Assembly (NCBI GenBank): GCA_014378345.1
Contig: JACMNW010000179.1
Coordinates: forward strand, 1 to 6,166
DNA length: 6,166 nucleotides
DNA from: Pseudorhodobacter sp.
GTDB taxonomy: Bacteria; Pseudomonadota; Alphaproteobacteria; Rhodobacterales; Rhodobacteraceae
Direction of reading: 5' to 3'
Shown here: one piece after another, positions 1 to 5,077 of the stretch
Layout of the letters: each line of letters begins with the position of its first letter
Numbering within the stretch: the first letter of the stretch is position 1
Notes under the pieces: model-generated
The model's database searches: none
Seen by the model: only the letters and a program-made list of their open reading frames with translations
Told to the model about the DNA's origin: nothing
Program-made: the position numbers and the translations under genes

Positions 1-102
1 AAGAATTCCTTTGCGCAGGCGATGGCAACGGGCGGCGACGGGCCGGAGGATTACGTACCGCATCTTGCTGATTTTGTTGCAAGAAATAATGGGGTATCGT
101 GA
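1..102 (+). CDS. C-terminal 33 residues of an unidentified protein (5' end outside window)
   Basis: Frame 1 is open from the first base to a TGA at 100-102. It encodes a hydrophilic tail containing GGDGPEDYVPHLADFVARNN. The codon use is ordinary and the frame ends just before a hairpin terminator, so this is probably the true 3' end of a gene running in from the left. I do not recognise the family from so short a tail; a soluble metabolic enzyme is possible but unsupported. The gene converges on mtkB, with 57 bases between the two stop codons. It is transcribed opposite to the mcl-mtk operon and is therefore not part of it. Confidence 0.6.
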   Translation, partial: KNSFAQAMATGGDGPEDYVPHLADFVARNNGVS

Positions 103-123
103 TTTGTGGTTCTGCCGGTAAGA

Positions 124-149
124 AATAGCCGCCCCTAAAAGCGGCTATT
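124..149. terminator. Bidirectional hairpin terminator between convergent genes
   Basis: A perfect 9-bp inverted repeat, AATAGCCGC (124-132) and GCGGCTATT (141-149), encloses an 8-base loop CCCTAAAA. T-rich sequence follows on the plus strand (TTCTTAATT) and also on the minus strand (TTTCTTA). It lies in the 57-base gap between the TGA ending the left-edge gene and the TGA ending mtkB. It is therefore well placed to stop transcription from both sides. The short, interrupted T tracts make its efficiency uncertain. Confidence 0.75.
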
Positions 150-159
150 CTTAATTGGG

Positions 160-1056
160 TCAGGCGGCTTTTCGCTGTACCAAAACCCGCGCCATGGTTT
201 CCCCCATCGACGATGGGTTCGGGGCCACGGTGATGCCTGCAGCCGTCAAGATTTCCACCTTTTCCTGCGCAGACTCGCCAAAGGCCGAAATAATCGCCCC
301 CGCGTGACCCATCTTGCGGCCCTTGGGGGCGGACAGGCCTGCAATGTAGGCGACCACCGGCTTGGTCATGTGGACGCTGGCCCAAGCGGCGGCCTCAGCT
401 TCCTGCGGGCCACCGATTTCACCGATCAGCATTACCGCGTCGGTATCGGGATCATTTTCGAACAGTTGCAGAATGTCCTTGAAGGAAGATCCATTGATCG
501 GGTCGCCGCCGATCCCAACAGAGGTGGATACGCCAATGCCAAGTGCCTTCATTTGGGACGCCGCTTCATACCCCAGCGTGCCGGAACGGCCCACAATGCC
601 AATACGCCCGGCCATATAAATATGCGGCGGCATGATGCCCATAAAGCCGTGGCCGGGGCTGATGATGCCTGCGCAATTTGGCCCGATCAGGCGCATTTTA
701 CGCTCCACCGGGTAGCGCATGAGGAAACGTTTGACCTTCATCATATCCTGACTGGGGATGCCGTCGGTCACGCAAACGGCGGTTTTGATGCCAGCGTCGG
801 CGGCTTCCATGGTGGCGTCGGCCGCAAAAGGCGGTGGCACGAACACAAGGCTGGCTTCGGCCCCGGTCGCCTCCACGGCCTCGCGCACGGTGTTGAACAG
901 CGGGCGGTCCAGGTGATGCTCACCTCCCTTGCCGGGGGTGACGCCGCCGACAACATTGGTGCCATACTTTATCATGTCAGCGGCATGGAATGCGCCGATG
1001 CGGCCTGACATACCCTGCACGATGACGGGGGTGGTTTTAGTGATCAGAATTGCCAT
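160..1056 (-). CDS. mtkB: Malate-CoA ligase (malate thiokinase) alpha subunit, SucD-like
   Basis: This 298-residue protein is the CoA-binding, phosphohistidine-carrying subunit of an ADP-forming malate-CoA ligase (EC 6.2.1.9 activity), acting in the cytoplasm with MtkA to make malyl-CoA from malate, CoA and ATP. Seen in the sequence: an N-terminal Rossmann CoA-binding region with QGMSGRIGAFH (14-24) and GGVTPGKGG (37-45), GPNCAGIISPG (125-135), GRSGTLGYE (156-164), GIGGDPINGSSF (181-192), and GHAGAI (250-255) whose His251 is the expected phosphorylated residue. Length is normal for SucD/MtkB. It resembles succinyl-CoA ligase alpha, but recalled similarity to Methylobacterium MtkB and the adjacent malyl-CoA lyase gene favour malate as substrate. 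The ATG lies 12 bases after the mtkA stop. Its ribosome binding site, in TAAGGGG, overlaps that stop codon, suggesting translational coupling. It ends in TGA at 160-162. Confidence 0.88.
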   Translation of the reverse strand: MAILITKTTPVIVQGMSGRIGAFHAADMIKYGTNVVGGVTPGKGGEHHLDRPLFNTVREAVEATGAEASLVFVPPPFAADATMEAADAGIKTAVCVTDGIPSQDMMKVKRFLMRYPVERKMRLIGPNCAGIISPGHGFMGIMPPHIYMAGRIGIVGRSGTLGYEAASQMKALGIGVSTSVGIGGDPINGSSFKDILQLFENDPDTDAVMLIGEIGGPQEAEAAAWASVHMTKPVVAYIAGLSAPKGRKMGHAGAIISAFGESAQEKVEILTAAGITVAPNPSSMGETMARVLVQRKAA

Positions 1057-1068
1057 TTTCGGTACCCC

Positions 1069-2241
1069 TTATGCTGCGGCTTTGTTGCGGGCGGCAACGG
1101 ATTTTGCCGCAGCCTCGGCCAGTGTTTCGGCGGTGATCAGTGGCAGGCCGGAGGCGCCGATGATGGCATTGCCTTCATCCACATTGGTGCCCGCAAGCCG
1201 CACAATCACTGGAATCTTCAAGCCAACCTCTTGATATGCTTGCACAACGCCTTGGGCGACCCAATCGCAGCGGTTGATGCCTGCAAAGATGTTGACCAAA
1301 ATCACCGATACTTTCGGGTCAGTCAGCACGGTGCGAAAGGCGCGCACCACGCGTTCAGGCGACGCACCGCCGCCGATATCAAGAAAATTTGCAGGCTCGC
1401 CGCCCGCAAGTTTGATCATATCCATCGTGGCCATCGCAAGGCCTGCGCCGTTGATGATACAGCCGATATCGCCGTCAAGGCCGACATAGGCCAATCCATG
1501 GTCGCCAGCCGTGCTTTCGCGCGGGTCTTCCTGGCTGCGGTCGCGCAATTCGGCCACTTCGGGGCGGCGAAACAGAGCATTGGTATCAAACGACATTTTG
1601 GCATCAAGGGCAATCAGATCGCCAGTGCCGGTGATGACCAGCGGATTAATTTCCACCATAACAGCATCAAGATCACGGTAGGCGCGGTAGCAGGCGCGCA
1701 GGATATTGACCATTTGCGCGATTTGGCCGCCCTTCAGACCAAGCTGAAACGCCAGTTCGCGCGCTTGAAATTCCGACAGGCCAACGGCCGGATCGATGGT
1801 CATGCGGCGCAGCGAATTGGGGTCAGATTCCGCCAGATCTTCAATCTCCATTCCGCCATGGGCGGAGGCGACGATCATGATGCGTTCAGACTTGCGGTCC
1901 AGCACGAAGCCCAGATACATTTCTTGTTTGATGTCGGAGGCACCTTCCACCCAAACGCGGTATACGCCTTTGCCATTGGCATCGGTTTGCTTTGTAACAA
2001 GTTGTTTTCCAAACAAAGTTGCCGCGAAGGTTTGCACTTCGTCCGCCGTACGGCAGAGCTTAACCCCACCAGCAGCGCCCCTGCCGCCGGAGTGAATTTG
2101 CGCCTTTACCACCCATGCAGCCCCCCCCAATTCGCGGGCGCGGTAGCCTGCTTGTTCGGGGCTGTAGGCCAATCCGCCGCGTGGCACTGGCACGCCGAAA
2201 CGCGCAAGGATATCTTTGGCCTGGTATTCGTGAATGTCCAT
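1069..2241 (-). CDS. mtkA: Malate-CoA ligase (malate thiokinase) beta subunit, SucC-like
   Basis: This 390-residue ATP-grasp subunit partners MtkB. The start is the ATG opening MDIHEYQAK, the usual N-terminus of SucC/MtkA, preceded by AAGGGGGG five bases upstream. The frame stays open 29 codons further up but that part lacks family character and overlaps the end of mclA, so it is excluded. Seen: ATP-grasp domain (about 1-220) with [10 protein letters not shown] (46-55), GGVK, the metal-binding EINP (197-200) and ALDAKMSFD (211-219); then the CoA-ligase domain with [13 protein letters not shown] (264-276), [14 protein letters not shown] (280-293) and [11 protein letters not shown] (317-327). 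Length fits the family. Substrate assignment to malate rather than succinate comes from recalled resemblance to Methylobacterium MtkA and from the adjacent lyase gene. Codons for L-G-G near residue 39 contain a run of eight G on the coding strand. Confidence 0.88.
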   Translation of the reverse strand: MDIHEYQAKDILARFGVPVPRGGLAYSPEQAGYRARELGGAAWVVKAQIHSGGRGAAGGVKLCRTADEVQTFAATLFGKQLVTKQTDANGKGVYRVWVEGASDIKQEMYLGFVLDRKSERIMIVASAHGGMEIEDLAESDPNSLRRMTIDPAVGLSEFQARELAFQLGLKGGQIAQMVNILRACYRAYRDLDAVMVEINPLVITGTGDLIALDAKMSFDTNALFRRPEVAELRDRSQEDPRESTAGDHGLAYVGLDGDIGCIINGAGLAMATMDMIKLAGGEPANFLDIGGGASPERVVRAFRTVLTDPKVSVILVNIFAGINRCDWVAQGVVQAYQEVGLKIPVIVRLAGTNVDEGNAIIGASGLPLITAETLAEAAAKSVAARNKAAA

Positions 2242-2254
2242 CTTTGCCCCCCTT

Positions 2255-2314
2255 TTAGGTTGATTTTGCAGCAATGGCGTCAGCCTGCACCAGCACATTC
2301 CGCGCCTTTTTTCA
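2255..2314 (-). other. In-frame continuation of mclA beyond its TGA (lost or read-through C-terminal helix)
   Basis: Reading on in the same frame after TGA (2314-2312) gives [18 protein letters not shown] and then TAA at 2257-2255. Without gaps this aligns to the end of Methylobacterium MclA as recalled: there IDIAS is followed by I-R-M-A-E-A-L-I-Q-K-A-D-A-M, here IDAAS is followed by [17 protein letters not shown]. The TGA thus occupies a single hydrophobic position. The downstream TAA runs into the mtkA ribosome binding site (TAAAAGGGGGG), 13 bases before the mtkA ATG, mirroring the 12-base mtkA-mtkB junction. I infer that the ancestral gene ended at 2255 with about 314 residues. The cause may be a substitution, paired indels, or a sequencing error near the six-A run. 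Confidence 0.8.
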
Positions 2315-3199
2315 CGAGGCGGCGTCAATCATTTTGCCGTCTAAGGATGCTACCCCCAGACCCTTTGCTTCGGCTTTGCGCAACTCGTCAATAATGCGGT
2401 GAGCGCGGGCGATTTCGGCTTCGGGCGGGGAAAAAATCTCGTTCGCAAGCGCCACTTGGCTTGGATGGATGGCCCATTTGCCTTCACATCCCAGTGCTGC
2501 CGCGCGGCGGGCGCCGTCTTTGTAACCTTCGGGATCAGAAAAATCGCCAAACGGGCCGTCGATGGCACGCAACCCATAGGCGCGGCAGGCGACAACCATC
2601 CTAGATATAGCGGCGTGCCATTGATCGCCGGGGTAATGCGGATTTAACCCGCCGATGTTTGTGGTGCGCGAGCGCATGGAGGCGGCATAGTCCGCCACGC
2701 CAAAATGCAGGGCTTCCAGACGGCCACCGAATTGCGCGATAGCCTCCACATTGGCCATGCCGAGGGCAGTTTCAATCAGCGCCTCCAGCATCACTTTGGT
2801 CTTGTAGCCACGCCCCTGTTCAATCTGGTTGACCAACGCCTCGACCATGTACAGATCGGCTGGCACGCCGACCTTTGGCACCAGTAGCGTATGCACCTTG
2901 TCGCCAGCTTGTTCCATGATATCTACAACATCGCGGTACATGTAATGGGTATCTAACCCATTGATGCGAATAGAAACAGTTTTCCCTTTGCCCGCCCAAT
3001 CAATATCATTCAACGCCTGCACGGCGTTCTTGCGGGCTTGTTCCTTTTCGGGGGGGGCAACGGCATCTTCCAGATCAAGAAACACGTAATCTGCAGGGCC
3101 ATCCGCAGCCTTGTCTATCATCGAAGTGTTCGATGCGGGCACGGCCAATTCAGAGCGTTGCAAACGCTGGCGACGCAGGGGGTATAGGGTGTGGCTCAT
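2312..3199 (-). CDS. mclA: L-malyl-CoA lyase (HpcH/HpaI/CitE-like), ending at an early in-frame TGA
   Basis: This cytoplasmic enzyme cleaves L-malyl-CoA to acetyl-CoA and glyoxylate (EC 4.1.3.24), reversibly. As written it has 295 residues; family members have about 315-325. Seen: [10 protein letters not shown] (15-24), [10 protein letters not shown] (40-49) with acidic metal-site residues, [16 protein letters not shown] (78-93) with Arg78, PKVGVPAD (108-115), the metal-ligand Glu143 in [12 protein letters not shown], Asp170 in [22 protein letters not shown] (214-226) and GKWAIHPSQ (240-248). Asp292 in MIDAAS matches the C-terminal catalytic Asp that, as recalled, is donated by the neighbouring subunit in Rhodobacter malyl-CoA lyase. 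The stop comes three residues later, removing the final helix; see the separate entry for the readable extension. The chosen ATG (3197-3199) follows AGGAAA at good spacing; 14 upstream in-frame codons lack family character. It heads the mcl-mtkA-mtkB operon. Confidence 0.88.
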   Translation of the reverse strand: MSHTLYPLRRQRLQRSELAVPASNTSMIDKAADGPADYVFLDLEDAVAPPEKEQARKNAVQALNDIDWAGKGKTVSIRINGLDTHYMYRDVVDIMEQAGDKVHTLLVPKVGVPADLYMVEALVNQIEQGRGYKTKVMLEALIETALGMANVEAIAQFGGRLEALHFGVADYAASMRSRTTNIGGLNPHYPGDQWHAAISRMVVACRAYGLRAIDGPFGDFSDPEGYKDGARRAAALGCEGKWAIHPSQVALANEIFSPPEAEIARAHRIIDELRKAEAKGLGVASLDGKMIDAAS

Positions 3200-3208
3200 G
3201 TATGTTTC

Positions 3209-3236
3209 CTGTGCTTTTTCTGTGCTTTTTCCGTGC
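3209..3236. repeat. 11-bp tandem repeat in the mclA leader
   Basis: CTGTGCTTTTT occurs twice in direct succession (3209-3219 and 3220-3230) and is followed by a partial third copy, CCGTGC (3231-3236). On the transcribed strand this is an A-rich series of AGAAAAAGCAC units ending immediately upstream of the mclA AGGAAA ribosome binding site. The 11-bp period is close to one helical turn. Its role is unknown. It may be slippage-prone sequence or may influence translation initiation of mclA. Confidence 0.6.
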
Positions 3237-3297
3237 CACATTTTGGCGCAGCGTGCTTTATCAGTTTAGACCAATAGGCACGCTTCTTTCACGCTCA

Positions 3298-3326
3298 ATT
3301 TCGGTATCCCTCCATCCTCATGTCAA
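3298..3326 (-). promoter_or_regulatory. Candidate mclA-mtkAB promoter
   Basis: On the minus strand a perfect TTGACA occupies 3326 to 3321. A 17-base spacer then leads to CGAAAT (3303 to 3298), which matches only three of six positions of the -10 consensus. Transcription would start near 3291, giving a leader of about 90 bases before the ATG at 3199. The weak -10 would suit a promoter that needs an activator. No better pair was found nearer the gene. The call rests mainly on the -35 box. Confidence 0.35.
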
Positions 3327-3361
3327 ACTTGCCGCGTTGTGCAAAATGAAACCGGGTTGCG

Positions 3362-3408
3362 CTGTAACTGCGAGAATTTACAGAATGCAATTTTTGTAAT
3401 ATTGTAAA
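3362..3408. promoter_or_regulatory. Cluster of TGTAA/TTACA half-sites, candidate operator for the divergent regulator
   Basis: Four half-sites occur in 46 bases: CTGTAA (3362-3367), its inverted partner TTACAG (3378-3383), and two TTGTAA copies (3394-3399, 3402-3407) inside the adjacent octamers TTTGTAAT and ATTGTAAA. Each of these octamers matches six of eight bases of TTTGCAAA, the element recalled for the Rhodobacter ScfR protein PccR. The cluster overlaps the regulator's candidate promoter. It also begins about 36 bases upstream of the mclA -35 box, a geometry suited to autoregulation of the regulator and activation of mclA. Binding is inferred, not shown. Confidence 0.4.
3377..3405 (+). 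promoter_or_regulatory. Candidate promoter of the ScfR-like regulator
   Basis: TTTACA (3377-3382, five of six to the -35 consensus) is followed by a 17-base spacer and TATTGT (3400-3405, four of six to the -10 consensus). The predicted transcription start is near 3412, about 26 bases upstream of the ATG at 3438. Both boxes lie within the half-site cluster, so a protein bound there would be expected to block or tune this promoter. Confidence 0.4.
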
Positions 3409-3437
3409 CATAACGAAACAGAAATGTGTGCGGCGGT

Positions 3438-4835
3438 ATGCAGAAAACGTTCATTGGCCCCCATCTGCGCCGCCTGCGGTTGGAGCGGGGCGAGACGCAA
3501 GGGGCTATGGCCCGCGCGCTTGGCATATCATCGGCCTATGTGAATTTGCTGGAAAACAATCAACGGTCGGTTTCCGTCGCGGTGATGTTGCGGCTGTTTG
3601 ATGCTTACGGCGTGGATTGGCGCGATATTGCCGATGATGATGGGGCGGCACAACTGGCCGATCTGCGCGCTTCGGTGCAAGATCCGATTTTTGATGCGGA
3701 CCGCCCTGATCTGCAGGATTTACGCGCGGCATTGGTGCATAGCCCCGGTTTGGCGGGGGCCTTTTTACGGCTGCACCGGGCATACCTTGCAGCGACGGAT
3801 CAGTTGTTAAGTGTGGCTGAAAGTGCGGGGGCAGTGCTGGCAACTTCGCCCGAGGCGGCGGTGCACAATTTCTTTCGGCGCAACCGCAATCATTTTCGCG
3901 ATCTTGAAGACGTGGCCGAAGAATTCTGGGGCGAGGGCGGCGTTGCGAGTGACGAGGTTTATGCTGCGCTGAAGCACCGCTTACGCAGCCGCCTTGGTAT
4001 AACGGTGCGGCTGGTTCGGGTGGCTGATCTGCCCGGTGCGTTGCGCCAGTATGATGAGACAGGCCGCGAAATTTTGCTGTCAGAGGCGTTGGATCATACC
4101 AACCGTACATTTCAGCTGGTACATATGACCGGGCTGTTGGAACAAAGCGCACTGTTTGATGCTTTGATCGGCGGGTCGGGTATAACCGAGCCGCGCGCGA
4201 CGGCGCGGTTGCGGGTAGAACTGGCCAATTATTTCGCCGCCGCCGTGTTGATGCCCTATGCCGCCTTTCTGGCCGAAGCACGGGCATCGAAATACGATCT
4301 GGATCATCTGGCCACGCGCTTTGGCGTCAGCTTTGAGCAGGCCTGCCACCGGGCCACCACCTTGCAACGGGAAGGCGCGCAGGGGGTGCCGTTTTTCTTT
4401 ATGCGCATTGATAAGGGTGGCAACGTTTCCAAGCGTTTTAACGCGACCGGGTTTCATCTGGCCGAATATGGCGGGGCCTGCCCCCGGCTGGAGGTGCATA
4501 CATCGTTTCGCACGCCGGGGCGAATTGTGCCGCAGTTTGTGGAAATGCCGGACGCAAGCCAATATTTCGTATTTTCCCGCACGGTGGACCGCCCGACGTT
4601 TGAACGCCACGCACAGGACAACCGCCTTGCTGTGGCAATGGGCTGCACGATTGATCATGCGGTTGAAATTGGTTACGCCGAGGCGTTCGCCGTGACCGCT
4701 GCACGGATGACGCAAATTGGCATCAACTGCCGCATCTGCCCGCGCGCGAATTGCGATCAACGCGCGCATCAAGCGGCGATTTTGACCGAACCCGTGGATG
4801 CAAGACGGCGTGGCGCCACGCGGTTTGACGGGTAA
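3438..4835 (+). CDS. XRE-family transcriptional regulator, short-chain fatty acyl-CoA regulator (ScfR/RamB/PccR)-like
   Basis: This 465-residue protein is a likely DNA-binding regulator sensing an acyl-CoA or related signal. Seen: N-terminal helix-turn-helix (about 5-60; core TQGAMARALGISSAYVNLLE at 20-39); a middle region resembling the IrrE/M78 peptidase fold, in which the expected HExxH is degenerate (His229 in FQLVHMTGL, Glu and second His absent) while ELANYFAAAVLMP (261-273) is kept; a C-terminal region with GGACPRLEVHTSFRTPGR (345-362) and a Cys trio C431-x2-C434-x4-C439 in NCRICPRANCDQRA, as in ScfR proteins. The ATG at 3438 is preferred because family proteins begin close to KTFIGPRLRRLR; a GTG at 3426 would add four residues. 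Neither start has a strong ribosome binding site. The gene is divergent from mclA-mtkAB, which suggests it controls that operon. Its ligand is unknown. It could alternatively regulate propionyl- or acetyl-CoA genes elsewhere. Confidence 0.85.
   Translation: MQKTFIGPHLRRLRLERGETQGAMARALGISSAYVNLLENNQRSVSVAVMLRLFDAYGVDWRDIADDDGAAQLADLRASVQDPIFDADRPDLQDLRAALVHSPGLAGAFLRLHRAYLAATDQLLSVAESAGAVLATSPEAAVHNFFRRNRNHFRDLEDVAEEFWGEGGVASDEVYAALKHRLRSRLGITVRLVRVADLPGALRQYDETGREILLSEALDHTNRTFQLVHMTGLLEQSALFDALIGGSGITEPRATARLRVELANYFAAAVLMPYAAFLAEARASKYDLDHLATRFGVSFEQACHRATTLQREGAQGVPFFFMRIDKGGNVSKRFNATGFHLAEYGGACPRLEVHTSFRTPGRIVPQFVEMPDASQYFVFSRTVDRPTFERHAQDNRLAVAMGCTIDHAVEIGYAEAFAVTAARMTQIGINCRICPRANCDQRAHQAAILTEPVDARRRGATRFDG
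4808..4821. repeat. Perfect 14-bp palindrome at the 3' end of the regulator gene
   Basis: GCGTGGCGCCACGC reads identically on both strands. It ends 11 bases before the regulator's TAA (4833-4835), in the codons for the variable basic tail. As RNA it could form a five-base stem with a GCGC loop. Only a short GGTTTG follows, so it is a poor intrinsic terminator. It could be a weak attenuating hairpin or chance in GC-rich coding sequence. No better terminator was seen between the regulator and 5078. Confidence 0.4.
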
Positions 4836-4989
4836 ATTTGGCGCTTGGCCGCGAAAAACATGGGGCGGCGGATTTGATGATCCTTTGCCCAAACCGAGAA
4901 AATAGTTTCAGGCGACCTTTGCGTGAAGAAATTGTTACAAACCGCCGATACATGGGCTTGCAAGAATCCTTTTTGGGCCGTTAGCTGAC

Positions 4990-4998
4990 TGTCATAAT
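4990..4998 (+). promoter_or_regulatory. Candidate extended -10 promoter of the solute-binding protein gene
   Basis: TGTCATAAT combines the TG of an extended -10 element with CATAAT (4993-4998), five of six to consensus. No good -35 sits 16-18 bases upstream, where the sequence is TTTTTGG. Transcription would start near 5005, leaving a leader of roughly 70 bases. The remaining intergenic sequence (4836-5077) shows no recognisable RNA gene or riboswitch. It does hold three GGCAA-type repeats (5021-5026, 5033-5038, 5048-5053) and a TTGTTACAA palindrome (4932-4940). Confidence 0.4.
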
Positions 4999-5077
4999 TC
5001 CGCGTCTTGTGTGGCGGGCAGGCAAGCACCACGGCAAGGCCAAGCGGGGCAAACACGTTTTAACCGGGAGACTTCAA

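Noticed and set aside
304..1008. A 234-codon plus-strand open frame opposite mtkB
   Set aside because: It lies wholly within mtkB on the other strand, and its composition is typical of reverse-complement reading of a GC-rich gene.
160..2241. Succinyl-CoA ligase (sucCD) as identity of the two ligase genes
   Set aside because: The folds are the same, but adjacency to malyl-CoA lyase and closer recalled resemblance to MtkA/MtkB favour malate-CoA ligase; enzyme assay would settle it.
2312..2314. TGA in mclA as a selenocysteine or Trp codon
   Set aside because: The position aligns to an aliphatic residue, not Cys or Trp, no selenocysteine insertion-type hairpin was evident downstream, and other genes here use TGA as stop.
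2242..2328. A 29-codon N-terminal extension of mtkA
   Set aside because: The extension lacks family character, overlaps the end of mclA, and the internal ATG has a strong ribosome binding site and the standard MDIHEYQ start.
1231..2394. A 387-codon plus-strand open frame opposite mtkA
   Set aside because: It is the antisense shadow of a well-conserved gene; its translation is rich in His, Arg and Ala without recognisable domains, and it has no ribosome binding site of note.
2944..2962. Perfect 7-bp inverted repeat AATGGGT/ACCCATT with 5-base loop inside mclA
   Set aside because: It encodes the conserved [10 protein letters not shown] segment, so the sequence is explained by protein conservation; no T tract follows.
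4769..5056. Minus-strand 95-codon frame covering the gap between regulator and solute-binding protein
   Set aside because: No family resemblance or ribosome binding site was seen, and it overlaps the 3' end of the regulator; open by chance.
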